The position numbers and the translations under genes are program-made. The notes under the pieces are model-generated. The model saw only the letters and a program-made list of their open reading frames with translations, was not told where the DNA came from and searched no databases. DNA of 64,000 nucleotides from NCBI GenBank assembly GCA_015999985.1, contig JAECRA010000011.1:20597-84596 (forward strand), in the 5' to 3' direction. This document shows positions 25,431-35,389 of the stretch, piece after piece. Positions within the stretch are counted from its first letter, which is position 1, and the number at the start of each line of letters is the position of its first letter. The stretch is from Comamonadaceae bacterium (GTDB taxonomy: Bacteria > Pseudomonadota > Gammaproteobacteria > Burkholderiales > Burkholderiaceae_C).

Positions 25431-26175
25431 TTGAAGCGGGCTTGCGGCGGATAACCAGTGTGGGATAGGGGAAGGGCTGGCGTGAAAGCTGCTCTTTCAC
25501 CTGTTCTTCATGGTTGGAGTAGATGTGGCAATCTCCCCCGGTCCAGATGAAGTCACCCACCTCCAGGCCGCACTGCTGGGCCATCATGTGCGTCAGCAAG
25601 GCATAGCTCGCGATATTGAATGGCACACCCAGAAAGATATCTGCGCTGCGTTGGTAGAGCTGGCAGCTGAGTTTTCCGTTGGCCACATAGAACTGGAAGA
25701 AGGCGTGGCAAGGCATCAGGGCCATCTGGTCCAGTTCTGCCACGTTCCAGCTGCTGACGATGATGCGGCGTGAATCCGGGTTCTTCTTGAGCGTTTCCAT
25801 GACCTGGGCGATCTGGTCTATGTGCCCGCCATCAGGCTTGGGCCAAGAGCGCCATTGCACCCCATAGACAGGGCCAAGATCTCCGGTTTCCGGGTTGGCC
25901 CATTCGTCCCAGATGGTCACACCACGCTCTTGCAGCCAGCGTGCGTTGCCATCTCCGCGCAGAAACCAGAGCAGCTCATTGATGATGCTTTTCAGGTGAA
26001 CCTTCTTGGTGGTGACCAGGGGAAAACCTTCGCTCAGATCAAAGCGCATCTGATGGCCAAACACGCTTTTGGTACCCGTGCCGGTGCGGTCAGCCTTGAA
26101 CACGCCATGTTCATTGACATAGCGCATGAAGTCTTCGTACTGCTGGCGGATGGGGCGGTCAATCGGCGTGGTCAT
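25351..26175 (-). CDS. thyA: Thymidylate synthase
   Basis: Converts dUMP to dTMP with methylene-tetrahydrofolate, producing the dihydrofolate that FolA recycles. The 274 residues from the ATG at 26175 carry the family motifs [22 protein letters not shown], the catalytic cysteine in [34 protein letters not shown] and the C-terminal IKAPVAV. A longer in-frame start at 26307 adds 44 unrelated residues and would overlap the promoter region of imuA. Its 3' end is duplicated as a remnant at 21675-21757. Confidence 0.96.
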   Translation of the reverse strand: MTTPIDRPIRQQYEDFMRYVNEHGVFKADRTGTGTKSVFGHQMRFDLSEGFPLVTTKKVHLKSIINELLWFLRGDGNARWLQERGVTIWDEWANPETGDLGPVYGVQWRSWPKPDGGHIDQIAQVMETLKKNPDSRRIIVSSWNVAELDQMALMPCHAFFQFYVANGKLSCQLYQRSADIFLGVPFNIASYALLTHMMAQQCGLEVGDFIWTGGDCHIYSNHEEQVKEQLSRQPFPYPTLVIRRKPASIFEYEYEDFEVQGYQHHAAIKAPVAV

Positions 26176-26310
26176 GGTCGAGATTGTGACGCATCTGAGT
26201 AACTCAAGTCTCCCAAGACGCTGAGGAGTAAGAGGGTGGAGATTTTTGCCTTCATTCAAAGACCTTGGCTTGTTACAAGTCTGATGTTTGGCTTCACAGA
26301 GCACCAAAAA

Positions 26311-26330
26311 TACTGTATAAAAACGCAGTA
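26311..26330. promoter_or_regulatory. LexA (SOS) box upstream of imuA
   Basis: TACTGTATAAAAACGCAGTA matches the proteobacterial LexA site (CTGT-N8-ACAG) with one mismatch (GCAG for ACAG) and has the typical AT-rich centre. It ends 14 bp before the imuA ATG, so bound LexA would block initiation. This fits the SOS control known for imuA-imuB-dnaE2 cassettes. Confidence 0.85.
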
Positions 26331-26344
26331 TTGAAGTTTACATC

Positions 26345-27217
26345 ATGGGCTCTTTCTCACTTTCTCAAACTGACCTGCCCGGCGTATGGCACGCCGATGA
26401 ATTGGCGAGTGGAGCCGTGCGCACGGTTGCCACGGGCCACTCTCAGCTAGATGCAGAACTACCCGGCGGCGGCTGGCCTTTAGGGGCCATGACCGAGCTG
26501 CTTCAGCCCGCACTGGATACGCCTGTATGGCAGCTTTTGCTGCCCGCCCTGGCCACGCACTGGCAAACCCACGGAGAAGCTGTGGCGCTGGTTCATCCAC
26601 CTCATGAGCCTTTCATGCCCGCATTGATAGCCGCAGGCCTGGCGGCTCAGTCTGTTCTATGGATCCGTGGTGAAACGGCAGCCGCTTCGTTATGGGCTGC
26701 CGAGCAGGCGTTGCGCTGCGCTGACGTCGGTGCCGTCATGGCCTGGTTGCCCGGTGCCCGTGCAACCGACCTACGGCGATTGCAAGGTGCAGCTGCACGG
26801 CGGGCTGAAAGCCTGCTCTTTGTGTTGCGGCCAGAGAGCGCGGCGGCTTCCGCCTCTCCCGCGCGCATACGTCTGGTTGTTCGAAACACCCAGGTAGAAC
26901 GGGGTGCCGAGCCACGCTTGCAAGTCCATATTCTCAAGCGACGTGGTCCCCCTTTGATGGAGCCTCTGCTGCTGAACGCTCAGAGTGATGGAATGCGGGC
27001 GCTGCTGGCTGCGGTCAAGGCGGCACAGAAATCGCAGGAATCCAGGCAAGACGCGAGCGAAAACGCAGGCGCTGCGGTGCTGCCTTTTGTGGCGAATCAG
27101 CCTGCGCCCCCATCACCATTTGCACTGCCACTCACTCCTTCACGACTGGTCATTCCAGTTCCCGCAGACTCATCAGGAGACTTCCATGCACTGGATCGCT
27201 TTGCAGTGGCCGCCTGA
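26345..27217 (+). CDS. imuA: ImuA, translesion synthesis accessory protein
   Basis: A 290-residue RecA-like protein of the damage-inducible mutasome. It begins with GVWHADELASGAVRTVATGHSQLDAELPGGGWPLGAMTELL, the ImuA/SulA-RecA signature, and continues with the AAA-like core including SVLWIRGETAAASLWAAEQAL and ARRAESLLFVLRPESAAASASPARIRL. ImuA partners with ImuB and DnaE2 in error-prone bypass. It is the first gene behind the LexA box, and its 3' end overlaps imuB by 32 bp. Confidence 0.9.
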   Translation: MGSFSLSQTDLPGVWHADELASGAVRTVATGHSQLDAELPGGGWPLGAMTELLQPALDTPVWQLLLPALATHWQTHGEAVALVHPPHEPFMPALIAAGLAAQSVLWIRGETAAASLWAAEQALRCADVGAVMAWLPGARATDLRRLQGAAARRAESLLFVLRPESAAASASPARIRLVVRNTQVERGAEPRLQVHILKRRGPPLMEPLLLNAQSDGMRALLAAVKAAQKSQESRQDASENAGAAVLPFVANQPAPPSPFALPLTPSRLVIPVPADSSGDFHALDRFAVAA

Positions 27218-28655
27218 AGAGGCAAGCAGTGAAGCTGCGGCACTGCCCATGCGTGAGGCCTTGGGCTGGTGGGCGCTGGGATTCACTCCACGCGTGGCCT
27301 GGGTGGACGAAGCCTTGCTTCTGGAAGTGTCGACCAGCCTGCGGCTTTGGGGCGGTCGGCAAGCACTGTTGAACCGCATGCTTGAATCCACCCCTGCACC
27401 GAGCCAGATGCGGCTGGCGCAAGCTACCAGCGGCATTGGCGCACTGGCGCGTTTGCGCCTGCGTGTGGCTGGTCTTCCGCTGCCCACTGGAGGCATTGGT
27501 GCACTACCGCTTGCAGCATTGACTGCTGCACGGCCGCACCTTGATTTGCTGGCGCGCCTGGGTTGCCGTACTTGGGGCGATGTGGTCGCGCTGCCGCGCG
27601 GGCCCTTGGTACGGCGTTTTGGGGCTGAACTGCGCGCTGCACTCGATATGGCGTGGGGCTCAGCACCTGAGGGTTACCGCTGGCTTGAGTTGCCTGACAT
27701 CTTTGACCAGTCATTGGAGCTGGCTGCCCGGGTAGAAAACGCACAGGCTCTCATGTGGTCGGCCAACCGTTTGCTGACGGCCCTGCAGATCTGGTTGCGT
27801 GCACGACAACTGGGGGTGCTGGCTTTCGAATTGATCTGGGATTTGGACTTGAAGCGTCTGGACGGCAAGCCATTGCCACCCAATCAGTCGTTCATCATTC
27901 GCACGGCAGAGTCTGCGCAGTCCATGGAGCATTTGAGGCGCTTGCTGGCTGAGCGCCTGGCCCAGGTGAAGCTGATGGCGCCCGCCGTGCATTTGCGCTT
28001 GCGTTCTCTGGAGACCGCTCCATGGTCGGGCGGCACCACCAGTTTCTTGCCTGAAGACCAGCGCAACGGAGATCCGCTACACGCTTTTCTTGAACGCGTC
28101 AGTGCGCGCCTGGGGGCAGCGCAGGTGTTGTCTCCTGCCATGCGTGCCGACCACAGGCCCGAATGCGCGCAAGAATGGAACGAAGCCGTAGGGGTGTCTG
28201 TTGCCTCAGGCAGCATGCACACGCGGCAAAGCCGGGGCTCAAGTGGTCGGATATCGGCTGCCACTGGCAGAGGCCCGAGCGTGAAAAGCGCAGACACAAA
28301 AGAGTCCAAACGACCGTTATCGCCCTCTGGTTTCAACTCTCCTTCAGAGAAAGGCAGTGCCACCTACCTGCCTGACGCCCTGGCGCCCACCTGGCTGCTG
28401 CGCGAACCTTTGTCGCTGGAAGTAAGAGACGACCAGCCTTACTACCGAGGTAGCTTGCGTTTACTGACGGGCCCGCGCCGAGTGGAGACCGGCTGGTGGG
28501 GGACTGCCATGCAGGGGCAGGGGGTACCTGCTGCGCGTGATTACTACATAGCCCAGAACCCGGGGGCTGAGTTGTTGTGGGTGTACCGCGAGCGAGCCAG
28601 CTCTCGCCATGAGGGGAATGAACCTCGATGGTTTCTTCAAGGAATGTATTCATGA
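27186..28655 (+). CDS. imuB: ImuB, catalytically altered Y-family polymerase-like protein
   Basis: A 489-residue protein from the ATG at 27186, which has AGGAGA seven bases upstream; the frame is open further back but only through imuA. The Y-family fold is recognisable (palm, then HhH region LDLLARLGCRTWGDVVALPRGPLVRRFG, then little-finger region). The first catalytic motif, where active polymerases have Asp, reads HWIALQWP. ImuB proteins act as clamp-binding scaffolds rather than polymerases, and the residues here fit that. The normal immediate junction with dnaE2 is broken by about 490 bp of repeat-rich DNA. Confidence 0.9.
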   Translation: MHWIALQWPPEEASSEAAALPMREALGWWALGFTPRVAWVDEALLLEVSTSLRLWGGRQALLNRMLESTPAPSQMRLAQATSGIGALARLRLRVAGLPLPTGGIGALPLAALTAARPHLDLLARLGCRTWGDVVALPRGPLVRRFGAELRAALDMAWGSAPEGYRWLELPDIFDQSLELAARVENAQALMWSANRLLTALQIWLRARQLGVLAFELIWDLDLKRLDGKPLPPNQSFIIRTAESAQSMEHLRRLLAERLAQVKLMAPAVHLRLRSLETAPWSGGTTSFLPEDQRNGDPLHAFLERVSARLGAAQVLSPAMRADHRPECAQEWNEAVGVSVASGSMHTRQSRGSSGRISAATGRGPSVKSADTKESKRPLSPSGFNSPSEKGSATYLPDALAPTWLLREPLSLEVRDDQPYYRGSLRLLTGPRRVETGWWGTAMQGQGVPAARDYYIAQNPGAELLWVYRERASSRHEGNEPRWFLQGMYS

Positions 28656-28780
28656 CCCCCCTGAGGCGCTTACGCGCCTTCCCCTACGCCGGGCGCCCCC
28701 AGGGGGGACGCCACTGGCGGCCGGGCGGAGCCCGCTCCGCGGTGGCACCGCTATGGCCTGCTCCGCAGCCTTTGGTTTTT
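28656..28780 (+). repeat. GC-rich dispersed intergenic repeat after imuB
   Basis: Begins CCCCCTGAGGCGCTTACGCG right after the imuB stop and continues with alternating short inverted repeats (GGGCGCCCCCAGGGGGGACG and so on). From memory this start and layout resemble a repeat scattered between genes in Comamonadaceae genomes; copy number in this genome cannot be seen from one window. Frames running through it are not genes. Confidence 0.5.
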
Positions 28781-28785
28781 TGCCT

Positions 28786-28807
28786 CCTCTCCCGCAAGCG
28801 GGAGAGG
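28786..28807. repeat. REP-like palindrome, copy 1
   Basis: CCTCTCCCGC-AA-GCGGGAGAGG is a perfect 10-bp-arm palindrome, followed by a GGTGAGGGGC tail at about 28830-28839. It is nearly identical in core to the palindrome at 29032-29055. Confidence 0.7.
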
Positions 28808-28899
28808 TTGGGCGGGGCTGGCCAACCGGTGAGGGGCAGGCGGCGTGTCCATGATCGCAGGGGTGAATCTCCTCAAAGTCGCTTGCTTGACTAACTGAA

Positions 28900-28945
28900 A
28901 TGAGCATCGCCATCATTCTCCGGCTCCCAAAGCGGCAAAGTGACA
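28900..28945 (+). pseudogene. Remnant of the dnaE2 5' end
   Basis: An ATG followed by SIAIILRLPKRQSDTA closely copies the true dnaE2 start (MSTATILRLPERRREA) at 29143; the first 35 or so bases differ at only a few positions. The frame soon runs into unrelated sequence and a REP palindrome, so this is a fragment and not a second gene. Confidence 0.8.
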
Positions 28946-29031
28946 CTGCGCTGCACAGTTTTCCCACCATCTCATGGTTTGGCACGATGCTCGCCTTCAA
29001 TGGTGTGATTGGGGCTGACATTGTTTTAGAA

Positions 29032-29071
29032 CCCTCTCCCGCATGCGGGAGAGGGCAGGGTGAGGGGGAGC
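29032..29071. repeat. REP-like palindrome, copy 2
   Basis: CCCTCTCCCGC-AT-GCGGGAGAGGG (11-bp arms, fully symmetrical around GCATGC) followed by the tail GCAGGGTGAGGGGGAG. Shares core and tail with copy 1 and resembles the element at 35813-35831. Confidence 0.75.
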
Positions 29072-29142
29072 CCCCGTCTGAGGCTGCCCGCCTGAGATCG
29101 AAAGTGCTCGCCATCACAGCAGGTTAAGCCTCTAAAAATGTC

Positions 29143-32100
29143 ATGAGCACCGCCACCATTCTCCGGCTGCCAGAGCGTCGACGCGAAGCTCCAAGGCAGA
29201 GCGTTGCTTCTGCCCCTTTGGCTGAGACAGGGCTGCCTGGCTACGCTGAGCTCCATTGCCTGACCCACTTCAGTTTTCAGCGTGGCGCTTCCAGCCCTGA
29301 GAGCCTAGTGCGGCGCGCGTGGGCGCTGGGGTACGAGGCGCTGGCGATTACTGATGAATGTTCAGTTGCAGGTGTGGTGCGGGCCTGGAAAGAGCTAGGT
29401 TTGTGCGAAACCGGTAGCGATGCCTATGACGAAGAGTTAGGGCGAATTCGGGCCGCGCGTCTTGCGCTTGGTATGTCTGAACCTATGCGCCTGGTTTACG
29501 GCAGCGAATTTCTTTTTGAAGGGCTAGGGACTTTGGTGGCGCTGGCACGCAACCTCAATGGCTGGGGGAATCTGTGCGAAACCATCACCAATGCCCGCAG
29601 GGCCACGATCAAGGGGCAATACCGCATGGGTTCGCTCTTGCACACGCTGGCCGCGCTGGGCGACTGCGAACTGCTGTGGTCACCTTGGCGCTCCGCTGTG
29701 AGTGTTTCTCACGGAGAAGCCTGTTCTTTCCTGTCAGAGCAAGAGGAAAGGGCGCTTTCTGATTTGGGTGTCTCGCTGCTGGTCGAGTTGAACGGTGCAG
29801 CCGATGACGCCCTGTGGCTGTCTTTCATGCGGCAATTCAGCCAAGCCACGGGTTGCCCCTTGATCGCTGCGGGCGACGTGCATATGCATGTGCGCTCTGC
29901 CAAGAGGCTGCACGATGTGATGACCGCTATCCATCTGGGCAAGCCTGTTCATGAATGTGGCTTTGAATTGCAGCCCAATGCGGAGCGCCACCTGCGTCCG
30001 CGCACGCAGTTGGCGGAGGTGTACCCGCCAGAGTTTTTGATCCGTACCTTGAACGTAGCTGAGCGCTGTAATTTCTTGCTGAATGAGGTTCGCTACAACT
30101 ACCCGAAGGAAAGCGTTGTTGAAGGGCTGACGGCTACAGAGACCCTGGCGAGTCTTACTCAAGAAGGGGCGGCTTGGCGATTTCCTCACGGAACGCCACC
30201 AAAAATCCAGGGCTTTATCGACACAGAGCTGGAACTCATCGCGGATTGCAACTATGAGATGTTTTTTCTCACTGTGCATGACATCGTGCGCGAAGCACGC
30301 CGCATGGGCATTTTGTGCCAAGGGCGTGGCTCGGCTGCCAATTCCGTGGTGTGCTATTGCCTCGGAATTACAGAAGCGGATCCCCGTGTGTCACACCCTT
30401 TGCTGGCGCGATTCATCAGCAAGCAACGACGCAACGAACCCCCCGATATTGATGTCGATTTCGAGCATGAGCGGCGCGAAGAGGTTATTCAATACATCTA
30501 TGAAAAGTACGGCCGTGACCGCGCTGCCCTCTCCGCCACGGTTATCTGCTACCGCCGGCGCAGCGCGCTGCGCGATGTTGGCAAGGCGCTGGGCATTGAT
30601 GAGCGCCTGATCGACGCTTTTGCCAAAGACCACCACTGGTTTGACACTGACCTGGCTGCCCACAGGCTGAGCGCAATGGCCCAGGATGTTGGTGCGAGCC
30701 TGACGCAAGAGTTGGCTGCCTTGTGGCTGGAATTGACCAACCAATTGCGTGGTGCGCCCCGGCACTTAAGCCAGCATGTAGGCGGATTTGTTTTGACCGA
30801 AACCCCCTTGCACCGCCTGGTGCCCTTAGAGCCGGCCGCTATGGAAAAACGCCAAGTCATTCAGTGGGACAAGGACGACCTGGAAGCCTTGAGCATGATG
30901 AAGGTCGACGTGCTGGCGCTGGGCATGCTGACCGCAGTTCGGCGTTGTCTGGAGATGGTTTCTGCCCGGCGTGGCAAGACTTTTACTTGCTCGGATATCC
31001 ATCAGGAGTGCCCGGACACCTACAAGATGATTCAGAAGGCCGATACGGTGGGCACTTTTCAGATTGAGAGCAGGGCGCAGATGTCCATGCTGCCGCGTTT
31101 GAGACCTTACACTTTTTACGATCTGGTGGTGCAAGTGGCCATTGTGCGACCCGGGCCTATCACCGGCGGCATGGTTCATCCATACCTCAAGGCGCGTGAG
31201 CGACGTAGGCAAGGTCTGCCCATTGAATACGAACGCTCTTCCAAAGATCCACCCCTCAACCTTGAGAATCCCAATGACCCGAATAGCCAGCCACGTCTGG
31301 GCAAGGCACTGGCGCGAACCCTGGGAATTCCTATTTTTCAGGAGCAGGTCATGGAATTGGCCATGCTCGCGGGTAACTACAGTGCTGAAGGGGCCGACCG
31401 ACTTCGCCGGGACATGGCCGCGTGGAAGCGAAAAGGTGGCCTGGGCCCGCACCGTGAAAAGCTGATCTCCGGCATGCTGGAAAACGGCTACCGACAGGAA
31501 TATGCCGAGCGCATCTTCAAGCAGATAGAAGGCTTTGGCGAATATGGTTTCCCTGAAAGCCATGCTTACAGTTTTGCGCTGATCGCCTACCAGAGTAGCT
31601 GGCTCAAATGCCACGAACCCGAAGCATTCCTGGCGGCCATGATCAATTCCCAGCCCATGGGGTTTTACGGCCCCTCACAGCTGATTCAAGATGCGCAAAG
31701 ACACGATGTCGTGGTGTTGCCACCAGATGTCACGGTCAGTGACTGGGATTGCACGCTGGAAAATTTTGCGCCTGGTTCTGATTCGCGCCCCGGGGTTCGC
31801 CTGGGCTTGCGGTTGGTCAAGGGACTTGCCGAGAAGGCAGGCAAGCGGGTAGTGGAGTCGAGAATACCCTCGCCCTTTGCCAGCGTGAACGACCTATGTC
31901 TGCGCGCCGATCTGGAGTCAAAGGACATCAATGCCTTGGCCTCTGCGGATGCTTTGCGCTCTCTCAGTGGCCATCGCCGCCAGCAGGTCTGGCAGGCTTC
32001 TGCTGAGCGACGTGCGCCAGGTTTGCTGCGTGAAGCGCCGGTGCATGAGGCTGTGCTGGCCTTGGCAGAGGCGCCTGAAGGTGAGGAAATCGTTCATGAC

Positions 32101-32517
32101 TACGCCACTTTGGGCCTGACCTTGCGCAAGCATCCATTGGCCTTGTTGCGTGAGCGGCTGGCTGGGCGGGGCGTGCAAAGTGCTGCCCAGTTGAGTGAGC
32201 TGCCGCATGGCCGTCGTGTCACGGCTTGTGGGCTGGTCATCGGGCGCCAGCAGCCCAGTACGGCCAAGGGCACAATTTTCGTGACGCTGGAAGACGAAAC
32301 CGGCCCGGTGAATGTCATTGTCTGGAAAAGTGCCCGTATCGATGAAGATCAACGAAACGCCTTGCTGCGCTCTCGTCTGCTGGCGGTAGAAGGCGAATGG
32401 CAGAAAGATGCCGGCAGTGGGGGCCTTGTGCGGCATCTGATTGCCCAACATATGTATGACCTGACCCATTTACTGGGACGCCTGGCTGAATCCACCTCCA
32501 GTCGGGATTTCCATTGA
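29143..32517 (+). CDS. dnaE2: Error-prone DNA polymerase DnaE2 (ImuC)
   Basis: A 1124-residue C-family polymerase used for damage bypass. The N-terminal PHP domain (about 25-290) begins YAELHCLTHFSFQRGASSPESLVRRAWALGYEALAITDE. The palm has GRGSAANSVVCYCLGITEADP and the catalytic PPDIDVDFEHERRE with Asp435, Asp437 and Asp439. The OB domain near the C-terminus (VTACGLVIGRQQP...TLEDETGPVNVIVW) is intact. It is downstream of imuA-imuB but separated by repeats, and the ATG has no obvious ribosome site (the sequence before it is TCTAAAAATGTC), so expression may be reduced compared with an intact cassette. Confidence 0.95.
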   Translation: MSTATILRLPERRREAPRQSVASAPLAETGLPGYAELHCLTHFSFQRGASSPESLVRRAWALGYEALAITDECSVAGVVRAWKELGLCETGSDAYDEELGRIRAARLALGMSEPMRLVYGSEFLFEGLGTLVALARNLNGWGNLCETITNARRATIKGQYRMGSLLHTLAALGDCELLWSPWRSAVSVSHGEACSFLSEQEERALSDLGVSLLVELNGAADDALWLSFMRQFSQATGCPLIAAGDVHMHVRSAKRLHDVMTAIHLGKPVHECGFELQPNAERHLRPRTQLAEVYPPEFLIRTLNVAERCNFLLNEVRYNYPKESVVEGLTATETLASLTQEGAAWRFPHGTPPKIQGFIDTELELIADCNYEMFFLTVHDIVREARRMGILCQGRGSAANSVVCYCLGITEADPRVSHPLLARFISKQRRNEPPDIDVDFEHERREEVIQYIYEKYGRDRAALSATVICYRRRSALRDVGKALGIDERLIDAFAKDHHWFDTDLAAHRLSAMAQDVGASLTQELAALWLELTNQLRGAPRHLSQHVGGFVLTETPLHRLVPLEPAAMEKRQVIQWDKDDLEALSMMKVDVLALGMLTAVRRCLEMVSARRGKTFTCSDIHQECPDTYKMIQKADTVGTFQIESRAQMSMLPRLRPYTFYDLVVQVAIVRPGPITGGMVHPYLKARERRRQGLPIEYERSSKDPPLNLENPNDPNSQPRLGKALARTLGIPIFQEQVMELAMLAGNYSAEGADRLRRDMAAWKRKGGLGPHREKLISGMLENGYRQEYAERIFKQIEGFGEYGFPESHAYSFALIAYQSSWLKCHEPEAFLAAMINSQPMGFYGPSQLIQDAQRHDVVVLPPDVTVSDWDCTLENFAPGSDSRPGVRLGLRLVKGLAEKAGKRVVESRIPSPFASVNDLCLRADLESKDINALASADALRSLSGHRRQQVWQASAERRAPGLLREAPVHEAVLALAEAPEGEEIVHDYATLGLTLRKHPLALLRERLAGRGVQSAAQLSELPHGRRVTACGLVIGRQQPSTAKGTIFVTLEDETGPVNVIVWKSARIDEDQRNALLRSRLLAVEGEWQKDAGSGGLVRHLIAQHMYDLTHLLGRLAESTSSRDFH

Positions 32518-32644
32518 TGGCCTGGCAACGTGCACTTTTCGGCGCTAGCGAGCGTTCCTGAAGGCGGGCAGCTCTGTCTGAGGGTGAAACAGCTAAAATT
32601 TGAAAGATTCAACCTAACTCCCCAGAAAGCCCGAGGTTTTTCGC

Positions 32645-32670
32645 CTTGCCACGGTTTTGCCCGTGGCAAG
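32645..32670 (+). other. 10-bp hairpin in the alaS leader
   Basis: CTTGCCACGG (32645-32654) pairs perfectly with CCGTGGCAAG (32661-32670) around TTTTGC, 45 bp before the alaS start, and is followed by AAAAACTG. There is no T-run, so it is not a normal intrinsic terminator. It could be a leader hairpin or a protein-binding palindrome. Confidence 0.5.
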
Positions 32671-32715
32671 AAAAACTGTTGACGCTTGTGACCGTGCTCG
32701 AATCGGTCAAATAAT

Positions 32716-35346
32716 ATGAAAACAAATCGTCCTCCCATTTCTGTCGCTGAGATTCGCAAGACCTTTCTGGATTTCTTCGAAAGCAAAGGCCACGCTGTAG
32801 TGCAGAGCAGCCCGCTGGTGCCGGGCAATGACCCCACGCTGATGTTCACCAACAGCGGCATGGTTCAGTTCAAGGATGTTTTTCTGGGTACGGACAAGCG
32901 CCCTTACGTTCGAGCCACCAGTGTGCAGGCGTGCTTGCGTGCAGGCGGCAAGCACAACGATCTGGAAAACGTAGGCTACACCGCACGCCACCACACGTTT
33001 TTTGAAATGCTGGGTAACTGGTCTTTCGGTGACTATTTCAAGAGAGAAAGCATAGAGTGGGGCTGGGAGCTGCTGACCAAGGTGTTTGGCCTGCCTGCCG
33101 AGCGCTTGCTGGCTACCGTCTATGCAGAAGATGACGAAGCCTACGGTATCTGGACCGAAATCATCGGCCTGCCACCAGAGCGCGTGATCCGCATCGGCGA
33201 CAACAAAGGCGGCCGCTACAAGAGCGACAACTTCTGGATGATGGCTGACACCGGCCCCTGTGGCCCTTGCAGCGAAATCTTCTATGACCATGGCCCGGAA
33301 ATTCCTGGTGGCCCACCCGGCTCGCCCGACGAAGATGGCGACCGCTTCATCGAGATCTGGAACCACGTGTTCATGCAGTTTGAAATGCATGACGACGGCA
33401 AGCTCACCCCATTGCCTGCGCCGTGTGTGGACACCGGTATGGGCCTGGAGCGCCTGGCGGCCATCTTGCAGCATGTGCACAGCAACTACGAGATTGACCT
33501 CTTCGACGCACTCATCAAGTCTGCAGCTCGTGCAACCGGGTGTGAAGACTTGGCCAATCCGTCGCTCAAGGTCATCGCAGATCATGCGCGGGCCACGGCG
33601 TTTTTGGTCAGTGACGGTGTCATTCCCAGCAATGAGGGGCGTGGCTACGTGCAGCGACGCATCATTCGCCGTGCCATTCGCCACGGTTACAAGCTAGGGC
33701 AGAAGAAGCCTTTCTTCCACAAGCTGGTGCCTGACCTGGTCCAACTCATGGGCGAAGCCTATCCCCGCCTGGCCGCTGACGAGCAGCGCGTAGGTGAGGT
33801 CCTGAAGGCCGAGGAAGAGCGCTTTTTCGAGACGCTGGCCAACGGCATGGAAATTCTGGATGTCGCATTGGCCAACGGCCAGAAGTCCTTGCCGGGCGAA
33901 GTGGCCTTCAAGCTTCACGACACCTATGGTTTCCCGCTCGATCTGACGCAGGACGTCTGCCGTGAGCGCGACGTCACCGTGGATGTGGCTGGTTTTGACG
34001 CCGCCATGGAGCGCCAGAAGGCTGCCGGCCGGGCCGCAGGCAAATTCAAGATGGACAAGGCCGTTGAATACAGTGGCACGTCCAATGCATTCACTGGCTA
34101 CGACGAACTCTCACACACCAGCAAGATCGTTGCCCTGTATGTGGACGGCACACCAGCTAACGAACTGAAAGAAGGCCAGACTGGCATCGTGGTGCTGGAC
34201 TCCACGCCTTTCTACGCTGAATCTGGCGGTCAAGTCGGTGACCAGGGCGTGCTGGTCGGCGAGGGCGTCGAGTTCGGCGTGCAAGACACCCTGAAGATCC
34301 GTGCGGACGTCTATGGTCACCATGGCGTAATGACCCAGGGCGCGCTCAAGGTGGGTGACGTGATTGATGCGCGGGTAGACCAGCAGCGCCGCGCGTCCAC
34401 CATGCGCAACCACAGCGTGACTCATCTGATGCACAAAGCGCTGCGCGAAGTGCTGGGCGCCCACGTGCAACAAAAAGGTTCGCTGGTTGATGCAGACAAG
34501 ACGCGCTTCGACTTTGCTCACAATTCGGCGGTCACGCCGGAACAAATTGTCGAGATCGAGCGCCGCGTGAACGAAGAAATCCTGGCTAACGCCGCTACCC
34601 AGGCGCGCGTGATGGATATAGAAAGCGCGCAAAAAACCGGCGCCATGATGCTGTTCGGTGAGAAATACGGTGAAAACGTCCGTGTGCTGGATATTGGCAC
34701 CAGCCGCGAACTGTGCGGCGGTACCCACGTGGCGCGTACGGGCGACATCGGCCTGTTTAAGATCGTCAGCGAAGGCGGTGTGGCGGCTGGCGTGCGTCGC
34801 ATTGAGGCTATCACTGGCGCCAATGCACTGGCTTATCTGCAGGGCCTGGAGTCCACTCTGCAAAGCGTGGCAGCCACCTTGAAGACCCCTTCATCAGAAG
34901 TGCAAAGCCGTCTTGGGCAAGTCCTGGATCAGGTCAAAGCGCTTGAGAAAGAAATTTCCCAGCTCAAAGGCAAACTGGCATCGTCCCAGGGGGACGAGCT
35001 GCTCACGCAGGCCATTGATATCAATGGCATCAAGGTCCTGGCCGCCAAGTTGGAAGGCGCTGACGCCAAAACCTTGCGCGAGACCATGGACAAGCTCAAG
35101 GACAAGCTGAAATCCGCGGTTATTGTGCTGGCCGCTGTGGAAGGTACCAAGGTTCAGTTGGCAGCAGGCGTCACAGCAGACAGCGTGGGCAAGGTCAAGG
35201 CCGGAGAACTCGTCAACTTCGTGGCGCAGCAAGTCGGCGGCAAGGGCGGCGGAAAACCGGATATGGCCATGGCTGGCGGAACCGATGCCAGCGGCTTGCC
35301 GCAGGCATTGCAATCTGTTCAAGGCTGGGTCGCCGAGCGGGTTTAA
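32716..35346 (+). CDS. alaS: Alanyl-tRNA synthetase
   Basis: Charges tRNA-Ala. All domains are present in 876 residues: the class II catalytic core ([58 protein letters not shown]), the tRNA-recognition region, the editing domain with [16 protein letters not shown] and [13 protein letters not shown], and the C-terminal DHHA1-type domain after a coiled coil (about 730-760). The length fits the family. The 5' leader has a perfect 10-bp hairpin, and a terminator follows the stop. Confidence 0.97.
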   Translation: MKTNRPPISVAEIRKTFLDFFESKGHAVVQSSPLVPGNDPTLMFTNSGMVQFKDVFLGTDKRPYVRATSVQACLRAGGKHNDLENVGYTARHHTFFEMLGNWSFGDYFKRESIEWGWELLTKVFGLPAERLLATVYAEDDEAYGIWTEIIGLPPERVIRIGDNKGGRYKSDNFWMMADTGPCGPCSEIFYDHGPEIPGGPPGSPDEDGDRFIEIWNHVFMQFEMHDDGKLTPLPAPCVDTGMGLERLAAILQHVHSNYEIDLFDALIKSAARATGCEDLANPSLKVIADHARATAFLVSDGVIPSNEGRGYVQRRIIRRAIRHGYKLGQKKPFFHKLVPDLVQLMGEAYPRLAADEQRVGEVLKAEEERFFETLANGMEILDVALANGQKSLPGEVAFKLHDTYGFPLDLTQDVCRERDVTVDVAGFDAAMERQKAAGRAAGKFKMDKAVEYSGTSNAFTGYDELSHTSKIVALYVDGTPANELKEGQTGIVVLDSTPFYAESGGQVGDQGVLVGEGVEFGVQDTLKIRADVYGHHGVMTQGALKVGDVIDARVDQQRRASTMRNHSVTHLMHKALREVLGAHVQQKGSLVDADKTRFDFAHNSAVTPEQIVEIERRVNEEILANAATQARVMDIESAQKTGAMMLFGEKYGENVRVLDIGTSRELCGGTHVARTGDIGLFKIVSEGGVAAGVRRIEAITGANALAYLQGLESTLQSVAATLKTPSSEVQSRLGQVLDQVKALEKEISQLKGKLASSQGDELLTQAIDINGIKVLAAKLEGADAKTLRETMDKLKDKLKSAVIVLAAVEGTKVQLAAGVTADSVGKVKAGELVNFVAQQVGGKGGGKPDMAMAGGTDASGLPQALQSVQGWVAERV

Positions 35347-35353
35347 GGACGGT

Positions 35354-35388
35354 CTGAGATCTGGGACAGAAGGTCTCAGTTTTATTTT
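35354..35388 (+). terminator. Rho-independent terminator of alaS
   Basis: CTGAGA (35354-35359) pairs with TCTCAG (35374-35379) and is followed directly by TTTTATTTT, eight bases after the alaS stop codon. Confidence 0.75.
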
Positions 35389-35389
35389 C

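Noticed and set aside
28900..29127. 75-codon frame beginning with a dnaE2-like peptide, as a real gene
   Set aside because: Only the first 15 codons match dnaE2; the rest is REP palindrome and spacer. Reported as a remnant instead.
30826..31614. 262-codon open frame opposite dnaE2
   Set aside because: Antisense to the polymerase palm and fingers; no family resemblance.
32518..32715. T-box or other known riboswitch in the alaS leader
   Set aside because: T-boxes are mainly found in Gram-positive bacteria, and no T-box consensus or specifier loop is visible; only a simple hairpin is present.
32707..33684. 325-codon open frame opposite alaS
   Set aside because: Antisense to the conserved alaS catalytic core; no start signal or domain.
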